Source: CAZQFV01 sp964592645
Lineage (GTDB): Bacteria > Chloroflexota > Chloroflexia > DTKN01
Assembly: GCA_964592645.1 (NCBI GenBank)
Contig: CAZQFV010000020.1
Location: forward strand, 1-64,000
Reading direction: 5' to 3'
DNA: 64,000 bases
The notes under the pieces were generated by a model. The model had not been told where the DNA came from and ran no database searches. It worked only from the letters and a program-made list of their open reading frames with translations. The position numbers and the translations under genes were made by a program. Within the stretch, counting starts at the first letter, position 1. Each line of letters begins with the position of its first letter. Shown here in pieces: positions 36,132 to 43,928 of the stretch.

Positions 36132-37040
36132 ATGCGCGTCATCATCACCGGGGGCACGGGGCTGATCGGAAGGGCGTTGGCCGCGAGCCTGGTCGCCGAC
36201 GGCCACGAGGTGATCCTCTTGAGCCGCGATCCGCAGGGGGCCAGGGGGCTGCCCCCCGGCGCGCGTGTCGAGCGCTGGGACGGGTGCACGGCGGCCGGCT
36301 GGGGCCACCTGGCCGATGGCGCCGACGCTATCGTCAACCTGGCCGGGGCCAACCTTTCCGGCGGATGGTGGACGGAGAAGCGCAAAGCGCTCCTCCGCGC
36401 CAGCCGCCTGAATGCCGGGCAGGCCGTCCTGGCCGCGGTGCAGGCGGCCTCCAGAAAGCCGCGCGTCGTCGTCCAGGCCTCCGGCATCGGCTACTACGGT
36501 CCCCGCGGCGACGAGGATGTCGAAGAGAGCGCCCCGCCGGGGGGCGATTGGCTCTCCGGGCTGGCGGTCGAGTGGGAGGACTCCACGCGGCCTGTCGAGG
36601 CGCTGGGCGTGCGCCGGGTCGTCGTCCGCTCGGCCGTGGTGCTCGATCCCAGGGCTTTGCTCTGGCGCCTGCTGCTCCTGCCGCACCGCTTCTTCTTGGG
36701 CGGGCCTCTCGGCAGCGGCCGGCAGGGGCTGCCCTGGATCCACATCGCCGACGAGGTCGGGGCGATCCGCTTCCTGATCCGGGAAGAGGGGGCCAGGGGG
36801 CCTTTCAACCTGGTCGCCCCGCACGCCTTGACGAACGCCGAACTCGAGCGGCTGCTGGGCCAGGCCCTGGGCCGGCCGGCCTGGTTCCGCGTGCCGGCTT
36901 GGTTGCTCCGCCTGGTCCTGGGCGAGATGTCCATGCTTGTGCTCACGGGCCAGCGGGCCGTCCCGCGCCGGCTGATCGACCTGGGGTACACCTTTCGCTT
37001 CGGCCGCCTGGAGGAAGCGCTGCGCGATTTGGTGCGCTAG
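36132..37040 (+). CDS. SDR epimerase-like protein (TIGR01777/YfcH family)
   Basis: This 302-aa protein opens with the Rossmann nucleotide-binding motif ITGGTGLIGRAL (Gly7, Gly10, Gly13). The YfcH-type elements INLAGANLSGGWW-like, VQASGIGYYGPRGD and WEDSTRPVEALGVRRVVVRS follow. The C-terminal DUF1731 segment (FRVPAWLLRLVLGEMS, LIDLGYTFRF) is present. ATG 36132 follows GAGGTGG; it is the start of the conserved domain. The family is called nucleoside-diphosphate-sugar epimerase by fold, but its true substrate is not established. It is flanked on both sides by pseudogenes yet is itself intact. Confidence 0.88.
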   Translation: MRVIITGGTGLIGRALAASLVADGHEVILLSRDPQGARGLPPGARVERWDGCTAAGWGHLADGADAIVNLAGANLSGGWWTEKRKALLRASRLNAGQAVLAAVQAASRKPRVVVQASGIGYYGPRGDEDVEESAPPGGDWLSGLAVEWEDSTRPVEALGVRRVVVRSAVVLDPRALLWRLLLLPHRFFLGGPLGSGRQGLPWIHIADEVGAIRFLIREEGARGPFNLVAPHALTNAELERLLGQALGRPAWFRVPAWLLRLVLGEMSMLVLTGQRAVPRRLIDLGYTFRFGRLEEALRDLVR

Positions 37041-37055
37041 GCTATTGCATCTTGG

Positions 37056-37388
37056 GTGCAACCGGGGTACAATGGGGGCCGAACAGGCGCGCTGTACCGC
37101 TTCGCCCCCTATACCGGGGCGCGCGAGGAGAGTCTGATCGTGGAGGAGCACCAGGCGCAGTGGGTCGTCCGCAGCCGGCGACGGCTGGAAGTGCGGGCCC
37201 AACGCGCCCAGGCCGGCCTTCTGCAAGGCCCCGGCAAGAGCGATATGGGGCTGCGCGTCCCGGAGACGCTGTAGGCCGATACCGCCGTCCGGCTGACGGA
37301 GCCGGTCGGGCGCCGGAAGCGCCTGGTCTTTGAAGGCGCCGGCCAGTGCGGCGGACTGGAAGTGGCCGGGGACCTCCCCCGGCTGCTC
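37056..37388 (+). pseudogene. C-terminal remnant of a tocopherol-cyclase-like gene
   Basis: This frame reads TGALYRFAPYTGAREESLIV, LEVRAQRAQAGLLQGPGKSD, MGLRVPETL, a TAG stop at 37272-37274, then in the same frame ADTAVRLTEPVG, RLVFEGAGQCGGLEVAGDL and PRLL. This matches my recollection of the C-terminal part of tocopherol-cyclase family (PF14249) proteins, which bind lipidic ligands. The N-terminal two-thirds are absent, with the epimerase ending only 15 bases upstream. Truncation plus the stop make it a pseudogene. Confidence 0.5.
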
Positions 37389-37416
37389 GTCATGGGATAT
37401 CAATCAGGAGATTCCA

Positions 37417-37899
37417 ATGGCCCGAGTTGCGATCAACAGCCCAGCGCCCGACCTGGAGCTGGCCGACTTCCGCGGCCGGCCGGTCCGTCTGGCCGACTAT
37501 CGTGGACAGAAGCATGTCGTCCTGGTCTTTAACCGCGGCTTCGTCTGACCGTTCTGCCGCCGGCACATGGCGCAGTTGCGCCAGGACTATGACCGGTTCG
37601 TGGCCCGCGGGGCCGAGATCGTGGTCGTCGGCCCGGAGGGGCCGGCCGCCTTCCGGGACTACTGGCAGCGGGAGAACTTGCCCTTTGTCGGCCTGCCCGA
37701 CCCAGAGCACTCGGTGCTGAAACGCTATGGCCAGGAGGTCAAGCTGTTCAAGTTCGGGCGCATGCCGGCCCAGGTGATCGTCGATCGCCGGGGCCTGGCC
37801 CGCTACGTGCACTATGGACACGACATGAGCGACATCCCGGCCAACGAGGAGCTGTTGGGGCTGTTGGATGAGCTGAATCGGGACGAGGGTCAGGCGTGA
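37417..37899 (+). CDS. Redoxin-domain protein with in-frame UGA (candidate selenoprotein)
   Basis: This is a 160-residue thioredoxin-fold peroxiredoxin-like protein if TGA 37546-37548 is read as selenocysteine 44. The N-terminus has APDLELADFRGRPVRLADYR and VVLVFNRGFV, then U44-PFCRRHMAQLRQDY. The UGA therefore falls at the first Cys of the CPFC active site of the redoxin family. Downstream the frame is uninterrupted (VVGPEGPAAFRDYW, LFKFGRMPAQVIVDRRGLAR). ATG 37417 has AGGAG seven bases upstream, and the natural stop overlaps the next start as GTGA. A stem-loop starts six bases after the UGA. A nonsense mutation cannot be excluded because neighbouring genes are decayed, but position and frame argue for recoding. 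Confidence 0.75.
37546..37575 (+). promoter_or_regulatory. Candidate UGA codon plus bacterial SECIS stem-loop
   Basis: After TGA 37546-37548, bases 37554-37561 pair with 37569-37575 in a 7-bp stem with one bulged C (37558). The seven-base loop GGCACAT (37562-37568) starts with GG. Bacterial SECIS elements need a guanine among the first two loop bases and a loop about 16-37 bases from the UGA; here it is 13-16 depending on the counting point, so at the short limit. Confidence 0.5.
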
Positions 37900-38951
37900 A
37901 GCGGGAACACGGTCTCGTAGCGCTGTTCGGCTCCGGCGAGACGTCGGCCGACGGGCGCAAGGTCTATGAGTGGGTGATGTCGCGGCTGGAGCCGCCCGTC
38001 CACACGGCGGTGTTGGAGACGCCGGCCGGCTTCCAGCCCAACAGCGCCCTCGTCGCCGGCAAGGTGGCGGACTTTATCCGCGAGCACCTGGCCGGCCACC
38101 GGCCCGAGGTCAGTGTGGTCCCGGCCCGCAAGCGGGGCACGCCCTACAGCCCGGACGACCCGGACATCGCGGCCCCCATCTTTTCTGCCGACATGATCTT
38201 CCTGGGGCCGGGCAGTCCAACGTACGCCGTGCGCCAACTGCAGGGCAGCCTGGTCTGGCAGTCCTTGGTGGCGCGGCACCGCCGGGGGGCGGCCCTGGTG
38301 CTGGCCAGCGCCGCTACCGTCGCCGCCGGCGCCTATGCCCTGCCGGTGTACGAGATCTTTAAAGTCGGCGCCGATCTGCACTGGCAGCCTGGTCTGAACC
38401 TGTTGGCCCCCTATGGCCTGACGCTTGTCTTTGTCCCGCACTGGGACAATGCCGAGGGCGGCGCCGAGCTGGATACCAGCCGCTGTTTCATGGGCCAGGA
38501 GCGCTTCGCGCGGCTGCTGGGCATGCTGCCGGCCGAGGCGACGGTGGTCGGCATCGACGAACATACCGCCCTGGTGTTGGACCTGGCGGCCGGGGAGCTG
38601 CGCGTGCTGGGGCGGGGCTGTATCACGCTGGCGGGCAGGGGCAGCGAGCGGCGCTGCGCCGGCGGTGAGGTCTTTGGCCTGGACGCGCTGGGGACCTTTG
38701 TCCTGCCCCAACCGGCGGACGGGGTCCCGGAGGACGTTTGGGACCGGGCGGCAGACCTGCCCGGGGAACCCTCCCCGCCGCCCGAGCCCCCGGCCGCGGT
38801 GTTGGCCCTGGTCGCGGAGCGCCAGGCGGCCCGCGGACGCCGCGACTGGGCGGCCGCCGACACCCTGCGCCGGGAGATTGCCGTCCTGGGCTGGCAGGTC
38901 AACGACACGCCGGCCGGGCCGCAAGTATTGCCCTTGGCCCAGGGGCGCTAG
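37896..38951 (+). CDS. Peptidase S51/cyanophycinase-like protein with CysRS-like C-terminal tail
   Basis: This 351-aa protein starts at GTG 37896, overlapping the redoxin stop. Residues about 5-270 match the class I glutamine-amidotransferase-like fold of S51 peptidases and cyanophycinases: LFGSGETSADGRKVYEWV at the start, FLGPGSPTYAVRQL, LASAATVAAGAYALP carrying the likely nucleophilic Ser, and GIDEHTALVLDL. Residues about 303-345 (ERQAARGRRDWAAADTLRRE, then DTPAGPQVLP) closely resemble the C-terminal helical segment of cysteinyl-tRNA synthetase. The combination with a redoxin upstream is noteworthy. Substrate is unknown; true cyanophycin cleavage is not implied. Confidence 0.75.
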   Translation: MKREHGLVALFGSGETSADGRKVYEWVMSRLEPPVHTAVLETPAGFQPNSALVAGKVADFIREHLAGHRPEVSVVPARKRGTPYSPDDPDIAAPIFSADMIFLGPGSPTYAVRQLQGSLVWQSLVARHRRGAALVLASAATVAAGAYALPVYEIFKVGADLHWQPGLNLLAPYGLTLVFVPHWDNAEGGAELDTSRCFMGQERFARLLGMLPAEATVVGIDEHTALVLDLAAGELRVLGRGCITLAGRGSERRCAGGEVFGLDALGTFVLPQPADGVPEDVWDRAADLPGEPSPPPEPPAAVLALVAERQAARGRRDWAAADTLRREIAVLGWQVNDTPAGPQVLPLAQGR

Positions 38952-38956
38952 AGTTG

Positions 38957-38980
38957 CCGCCGAGGGCGCGGAGAGCGCAG
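38957..38980. repeat. Dispersed purine-rich intergenic repeat
   Basis: The stretch contains GAGGGCGCGGAGAGCGCAG, a roughly 10-12-base periodic purine-rich pattern like the other intergenic repeats at 13263, 16405 and 44800. It occupies most of the gap before the fucosidase gene. Confidence 0.3.
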
Positions 38981-39012
38981 GGGATAGGATGATGAGATGA
39001 GCAGGGGGACCG

Positions 39013-40545
39013 ATGTCCGAACTGAAAAGCCCCAGCACTAGCTCGCAGGTTCAATCTTCCACCCGTCTCGGCCACGCCTTTTCCCCCTGGTTCTCCGAGG
39101 CCAAGCTGGGCCTCCTCTTTCACTGGGGGCCCTACAGTGTGCCGGCCTGGGCCCCGGTGGGCGAGAAGCCGGGGGCCCAGCGGGGCGATTGGTCGTCGTG
39201 GTTCTTTGCCAACCCCCACAGCGAGTGGTACCGCAACTCGCTGCGCATCCCCGATAGCCCCACGCAGCAGCACCACGCCGCCATCTATGGGGCCGACTTT
39301 CCCTACGAGCGCTTCGCCGGACTGTTCCAGGAGGCGGCCCGGCGCTGGAACCCCGCCGACTGGGCCGGCCTCTGCCAGTCGGCCGGCGCCCGCTACGTCG
39401 TCATGGTCGCCAAGCACCACGACGGCTTCCTGCTCTGGCCCAGCGCCCAGCCCAATCCCCGCCGGGAGGGCTACGCCCTGCAGCGCGACGCCCTCGGCGA
39501 GCTGGCCCGCGCCGTGCGCGGCCTGGGCCTGCGCCTGGGCCTCTACTACTCCGGAGGGCTGGACTGGACCTTTAACGAGCGGGTCATCCGCGACGTGGCC
39601 GACATGATCGCCGCCATCCCCCAATCGGACGACTATGTCCGCTACGTGGACGGCCACTGGCGCGAGCTCATCGAGCGCTACCGGCCGGACATCGCCTGGA
39701 ACGACATCGCCTACCCCACAGCGGGCGACGTGCGACAGCTCCAGGCTTTCTACTACGACCGCGTCCCGGAGGGGGTGGTCAACGACCGCTTCCTGCGCTA
39801 CCCCGGCGGGCCGCGCCTGGAGCGGCTGCTGGCGAAACAGTGGGGCCGCCGGTTGGTCTCCACCCTGGTAGCGCGGCTGATCGAGTGGGGTCTCGCCACG
39901 CCGGCCGCCGCGGCCTGGCGGCGCCGCGGCGGGGAACATTTCGACTTCCTCACCCCCGAATACCGCGCTTGGAAACGCACCCCCACCATGCCGTGGGAGT
40001 GCGTCCGCGGACTGGGCCACTCGTTTGGCTACAACCAGAACGAAGGGCCCCAGACGTTGCTGTCGGTCCGCGAGCTCATCCACCTGCTCGTGGACGTCGT
40101 CGGGCGGGGCGGCAACTTGCTCCTCGGCGTGGGGCCGGCCGCCGACGGCTCCATCCCCGAGGCCCAGCGCGAACGGCTGCTCGGCCTGGGCCGCTGGCTG
40201 GCCGCCAACGGCGAGGCCATCTACGGGACTCGCCCCTGGCAGCGCGCCTTTGGACAGACTTCCGAGGGTTTCCCGGTGCGCTTCACGCGCAAGGCCGATT
40301 GCCTTTATGCCCTGGTCCTGGGGACGCCGCACGACCGCCAGGTGTGGATCAGCAGCCCCGGCCCCATTATGGGGGTGGCCCTGCTCGGCTATCCGTTGTC
40401 CCTGTCGTGGGACCAGAGCAGCCGCGGCATGCGCATCACCCTGCCGGAAGACCTGCCCGAGTCCCCGGCACACGTGGTCCGCATCCGCTTCCTGAGCTTG
40501 CCGACGGCCACCCTGCCGCCGGTGCAGAAACCCCTGCCGATGTAG
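39013..40545 (+). CDS. Alpha-L-fucosidase (GH29), cytoplasmic
   Basis: This 510-aa retaining glycosidase releases terminal L-fucose. GH29 hallmarks are WFSEAKLGLLFHWGPYSVPA near residue 30, VMVAKHHDGFLLW at 131-143 and LGLYYSGGLDW near 175. The probable nucleophile is Asp231 in IAWNDIAYP. GGNLLLGVGPAADGSIP, typical of the barrel end, follows near 365. No signal peptide is present, so it should act on imported oligosaccharides or intracellular glycosides. ATG 39013 follows AGGGGG. It leads a five-gene plus-strand run with the Staygreen, hydrolase, RACo and MeTr genes, although functional linkage to these is not obvious. Confidence 0.88.
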   Translation: MSELKSPSTSSQVQSSTRLGHAFSPWFSEAKLGLLFHWGPYSVPAWAPVGEKPGAQRGDWSSWFFANPHSEWYRNSLRIPDSPTQQHHAAIYGADFPYERFAGLFQEAARRWNPADWAGLCQSAGARYVVMVAKHHDGFLLWPSAQPNPRREGYALQRDALGELARAVRGLGLRLGLYYSGGLDWTFNERVIRDVADMIAAIPQSDDYVRYVDGHWRELIERYRPDIAWNDIAYPTAGDVRQLQAFYYDRVPEGVVNDRFLRYPGGPRLERLLAKQWGRRLVSTLVARLIEWGLATPAAAAWRRRGGEHFDFLTPEYRAWKRTPTMPWECVRGLGHSFGYNQNEGPQTLLSVRELIHLLVDVVGRGGNLLLGVGPAADGSIPEAQRERLLGLGRWLAANGEAIYGTRPWQRAFGQTSEGFPVRFTRKADCLYALVLGTPHDRQVWISSPGPIMGVALLGYPLSLSWDQSSRGMRITLPEDLPESPAHVVRIRFLSLPTATLPPVQKPLPM

Positions 40546-40589
40546 CCGGCCGGGGGGCTGGCGCAGCATGGCACACGGAGCGCAAAACG

Positions 40590-41078
40590 ATGAGCCGTCT
40601 GGAACCTCGCAAGCTGCATGTGCGTTTCGCCGCGGGTGTCACGCCCGAGGGGCCGTCTGCCCCGCGGCGCTACACTCTGACCCACTCGGACGCCACGGGC
40701 GATCTCTTTCTGACCATCGGCGCCGAGTATGACCGGGAGCAGATTGCCGGCTGGTACACCCGGCTGCTGCGCGACGAGGTGTTGGCGGAGTGGGTTGCGG
40801 AGGAAGAGAGCCCCGCGCTGCACGTGCACTGCCATGTCAGCGGTGGGCCGGGCCTCGGTGGGGCCGCCATGCGCGATGGCATCTTCCGCCGGGAGCTGCC
40901 GCTGGTGCTGGAGGCATTCCGTTACGGCGACGCCGGTCTCTTTGCCGCCCAGCCGCAGCTCGACCAGGCCGCCATCCGCGTCCATTTTCACTCCCACCTC
41001 GCCCGCTACGACCGGGTCGAGGAATGGGGCCGGCCGTCCGACTATCGCCTGGCGGCAAATGCTTTGGAGGAACGATGA
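40590..41078 (+). CDS. Staygreen (SGR) family protein, putative chlorophyll Mg-dechelatase homologue
   Basis: This 162-aa protein carries the family signatures in order: RRYTLTHSDATGDLFL (residues 26-41), GWYTRLLRDEVLAEW (54-68), ALHVHCHVSGG (76-86), RRELPLVLEAFRYGD (100-114) and VHFHSHL (131-137). These match plant SGR proteins, which remove Mg from chlorophyll a, and bacterial homologues from Anaerolineae reported to have strong dechelatase activity. His32, Asp34 and Asp62 are present at positions I recall as important in such a homologue. The start is ATG 40590 after GGAG. The stop overlaps the next gene as ATGA. The organism shows no photosynthesis genes here, so the natural substrate may be another tetrapyrrole. 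Confidence 0.85.
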   Translation: MSRLEPRKLHVRFAAGVTPEGPSAPRRYTLTHSDATGDLFLTIGAEYDREQIAGWYTRLLRDEVLAEWVAEEESPALHVHCHVSGGPGLGGAAMRDGIFRRELPLVLEAFRYGDAGLFAAQPQLDQAAIRVHFHSHLARYDRVEEWGRPSDYRLAANALEER

Positions 41079-42049
41079 AGGCGCTGTGGAAGATCGGGCG
41101 CATCTTGCTGATCGTGTTGGCCGCGCTCCTGCTGCTCCTGCTGGTCGGGCCGTTCCTAGTGCCGATCCCGCCGCTGCAGGACGTCCACCCCCCGCAGGAG
41201 CTGGCCGATCCCGACAGCCGGTTCCTCGAGGTCAATGGGCTCACGGTGCACTACAAGATGATGGGCCAGGGGCCGCCGGTGTTCTTGCTCCTGCACGGCT
41301 TTGGCGCCAGCACCTTTTCCTGGCACAAGGTGATGGCGCCCCTCTCCCAGATAGGCACGGTGATCGCCTTCGACCGGCCGGCCTTTGGCCTCACCGAGCG
41401 GCCCATGGAGTGGAGCGGCGAGAACCCCTACAGCACCGCTTTCGCCGTGAGCCTGACCATCGGGCTACTGGACAAGCTGGGGGTGGATCGGGCCATCCTG
41501 GTGGGCAACTCGGCCGGCGGCACGGTGGCCCTGGACACCTCCCTGCGCCACCCGCAGCGGGTCCAGGCGCTGGTGCTGGTGGACCCGGCCGTCTATATCG
41601 GCGGCGGGCCGCGCGGCGCGGCCCTGGGCTGGCTGTTGCGCACCCCTCAGGCGCGCCGGCTGGGGCCGCTTTTCGTGCGCTCCATCCGCAACTGGGGCGA
41701 GAACGCCCTCCGCCTGGCCTGGCACGACCCCTCGTTGCTCACGGAGGCCGACCGCGCCGGTTACCGCCGGCCGCTGCATGTGGAGAACTGGGACCGCGCC
41801 CTGTGGGAGTTCACCCTGGCGGCCCAGCCGCCGGATCTGCCGGGCCGGCTTTTGGACATTCGCGTCCCCACGCTGGTCATCACCGGCGACGACGACCGCA
41901 TCGTGCCCACGGAGCAGAGCGTGCGCCTGGCCGGGGAGATCCCCGGGGCCGCGCTGGTGGTCGTCCCGTCGGCGGGCCATGTTCCACACGAGGAGAAGCC
42001 GGAAGAGTTCCTGCAGGCGGTGGTCGATTTCGTGCGCACCATTCGGTAG
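41075..42049 (+). CDS. Membrane-anchored alpha/beta hydrolase
   Basis: This 324-aa protein has an N-terminal membrane anchor (residues about 8-30). Its alpha/beta-hydrolase fold has oxyanion loop HGFGAST (74-80), nucleophile Ser146 in VGNSAGG, acid Asp in ITGDDDRIVP near 281 and His in SAGHVPHEEKP near 307. ATG 41075 overlaps the Staygreen stop, with GGAGG upstream, so translation of the two is coupled. In plant chlorophyll breakdown, Mg removal by SGR is followed by dephytylation by alpha/beta hydrolases (pheophytinase, CLD), which makes a pheophytin-esterase-like role plausible but unproven. A general lipase or esterase is the alternative. Confidence 0.82.
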   Translation: MKALWKIGRILLIVLAALLLLLLVGPFLVPIPPLQDVHPPQELADPDSRFLEVNGLTVHYKMMGQGPPVFLLLHGFGASTFSWHKVMAPLSQIGTVIAFDRPAFGLTERPMEWSGENPYSTAFAVSLTIGLLDKLGVDRAILVGNSAGGTVALDTSLRHPQRVQALVLVDPAVYIGGGPRGAALGWLLRTPQARRLGPLFVRSIRNWGENALRLAWHDPSLLTEADRAGYRRPLHVENWDRALWEFTLAAQPPDLPGRLLDIRVPTLVITGDDDRIVPTEQSVRLAGEIPGAALVVVPSAGHVPHEEKPEEFLQAVVDFVRTIR

Positions 42050-42104
42050 GGACGGCCCGGCGCAGCCTCTTGGCCGGGCTTGTTCCCGCAGACGGGAATC
42101 TGCT

Positions 42105-43928
42105 ATGCACGCAGTTGGGCACCCTGTCGATTTCGTCCCCGCGGGCCGGCAGGTCCTCTGTCCGGAGGGCACGACGCTGCTGGAGGCGGCCCGCCGGTCC
42201 GGCCTGCGGATCGCGGCCGCCTGCGACGGCCGGGGCACCTGCGGCAAGTGCCGGGTGCAGGCCGGCGGCTGCCTGAGCGCGCCCACTCCCGTGGAGGGGG
42301 CGCTGCTGAGCCCCGCCGAAATCCAGGACGGTTATCGCCTGGCCTGCCAGGCGCGGCTCCTCGGCCCCGCGGCGGTGCGCCTGGCGGCCTTCGCCGATAT
42401 CGCTTACAAGGCCGCCCTGCCCTGGCCGGACGCCGCGGTGCCCCTGGACCCCAATGTGCGAAAATCGTACCTGCGCCTGGACCCCCCTTCCCTGGGGGAC
42501 ACGCGCGCCGACCTGGAGCGCCTGGCCGCTGCCCTGCCCGGCCCGCTGGGCCCGGTGGACCTGGCGGCCCTGCGCGACCTGCCGGCCATGCTGCGGGCCG
42601 CGGACTGGGCCGTCACCGCGGTGCACGTGGGCGGGCAGTTGGTGCAGGTGGAAGCGGGCGACACCCGCGATCGGTGCTACGGCCTGGCCCTGGACCTGGG
42701 CACGACCTCCGTCGCCGCCTACCTGCTGAACCTGAACGACGGCAACCTGCTTGGTGCCGCCGCGGCCACCAACCAGCAGGTGGTCTATGGCGACGATGTC
42801 ATCTCGCGCATTGCCCGGGCCCATGCCGGGGGGCTGGCCGCTCTGCGCCAGGCCGCGGTGGAGACGCTGGACGCCCTGGTGGAGGAGGTCTGTCGGCGCG
42901 CCGGGGCCTCCCGCGAGCGGGTCTACGAGGCCACGGTCGTCGGCAACACCTGCATGCTCCAAATGCTGCTGGGGATCGACCCCTACCCGCTCGGCGTGGC
43001 CCCGTATGTGCCGGCGGTGGTCGACGGGCTGGACCTCTCTGCCGAGGAGGTGGGGCTGAGCCTGAACCCCGGAGCGCGGGTACATATCCTGCCCAGCGTG
43101 GCCGGCTATGTCGGCGCCGACGCGGTGGCCAACGTCCTGGCTGCCTCCCGGCAGGGGGCCGCGGGGACGCGCCTGGTCGTGGACCTGGGCACCAACGCCG
43201 AGATGGTGCTGTGTTGCGGGGAGCGCGCCTGGGCCTGCGCCACGGCCGCCGGCCCGGCTTTCGAGGGGGCGCGCATCTCCTGCGGCATGCGGGCCGCGCC
43301 CGGGGCGATCGACCAGGTGGAGATCATCGAGGGGCAGGTGCGGGTGCACACGCTGGAAGGGGAGCCTCCGCTGGGGCTGGCCGGGTCGGGGCTGGTCTCG
43401 GCCGCCGCGGCGCTGCGCCGGCGGGGGCTGCTTACGGCGCGGGGCCGCTTTGTCCCGGCGGCGGCGCCGGCGGGTTTGTTCTCCACTGCCCCGGGCGAGG
43501 TCCTGGCCGTGTTGGTCCCGGCCGCCGAGTCGGGCACCGGCAAGGCCATCACCCTATCGCAGCGCGACATCGCCGAGCTGCTGTTGGCCAAGGCCGCCGT
43601 AGCCGCCGGGCTGCGGGTGCTGCTGGACACGGCCGGCCTGCCCCTGGAGTCGATCGACGAGGTGCTGATCGCCGGCTCCTTCGGCAGCTCCCTGGACCGG
43701 GCCGCCGCGTCGGACATCGGCCTGCTCCCGCGGCTTCCACTGGACCGCGTCGTTGGGGTGGGCAACGCCGCGGGCCGCGGGGCCGCCCTGGCCCTGCTGT
43801 CGCGCGAGATGCGCCGGCAGGCCGGCGCGATCGCCCGCGGCATCGCCTATGTCGAGCTCTCGGCCCACCCGCGGTTCGGGCAGGAGTTTGTCCGCCGGCT
43901 GTCCTTTCCCGAGATGGAGGCAAGGTGA
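42105..43928 (+). CDS. Corrinoid activation protein, RACo-type (2Fe-2S and ASKHA ATPase)
   Basis: This 607-aa protein has a [2Fe-2S] ferredoxin domain at residues 5-95 with ligands Cys40, Cys46, Cys49 and Cys81 (CDGRGTCGKC). A linker domain follows, then a large DUF4445/ASKHA ATPase domain beginning with LALDLGTTSVAAYLL near residue 200. LVVDLGTNAEMVL near 360 and IAGSFGSSLDRAA near 525 are also present. Such proteins use ATP to re-reduce inactive Co(II) corrinoid proteins to Co(I). ATG 42105 has only a weak ribosome site. The adjacent MeTr gene points to a methyl-THF-linked corrinoid system, as in the Wood-Ljungdahl pathway; the corrinoid protein itself is not in the window. Confidence 0.88.
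   Translation: MHAVGHPVDFVPAGRQVLCPEGTTLLEAARRSGLRIAAACDGRGTCGKCRVQAGGCLSAPTPVEGALLSPAEIQDGYRLACQARLLGPAAVRLAAFADIAYKAALPWPDAAVPLDPNVRKSYLRLDPPSLGDTRADLERLAAALPGPLGPVDLAALRDLPAMLRAADWAVTAVHVGGQLVQVEAGDTRDRCYGLALDLGTTSVAAYLLNLNDGNLLGAAAATNQQVVYGDDVISRIARAHAGGLAALRQAAVETLDALVEEVCRRAGASRERVYEATVVGNTCMLQMLLGIDPYPLGVAPYVPAVVDGLDLSAEEVGLSLNPGARVHILPSVAGYVGADAVANVLAASRQGAAGTRLVVDLGTNAEMVLCCGERAWACATAAGPAFEGARISCGMRAAPGAIDQVEIIEGQVRVHTLEGEPPLGLAGSGLVSAAAALRRRGLLTARGRFVPAAAPAGLFSTAPGEVLAVLVPAAESGTGKAITLSQRDIAELLLAKAAVAAGLRVLLDTAGLPLESIDEVLIAGSFGSSLDRAAASDIGLLPRLPLDRVVGVGNAAGRGAALALLSREMRRQAGAIARGIAYVELSAHPRFGQEFVRRLSFPEMEAR

Noticed and set aside
36013..37274. The two in-frame TAG codons (36013 and 37272) as pyrrolysine, given the nearby corrinoid genes
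   Set aside because: They lie in fragments with deletions or missing N-termini from families that do not use pyrrolysine, and no methylamine methyltransferase is present.
39840..40589. N-terminal extension of the Staygreen frame upstream of ATG 40590
   Set aside because: It overlaps the fucosidase gene in another frame and is Arg/Gly/Pro-rich; the ribosome site and family start support 40590.
40590..41078. Staygreen homologue as evidence of phototrophy
   Set aside because: No chlorophyll synthesis, reaction-centre or antenna genes occur in the window, and SGR homologues are known from non-photosynthetic bacteria.
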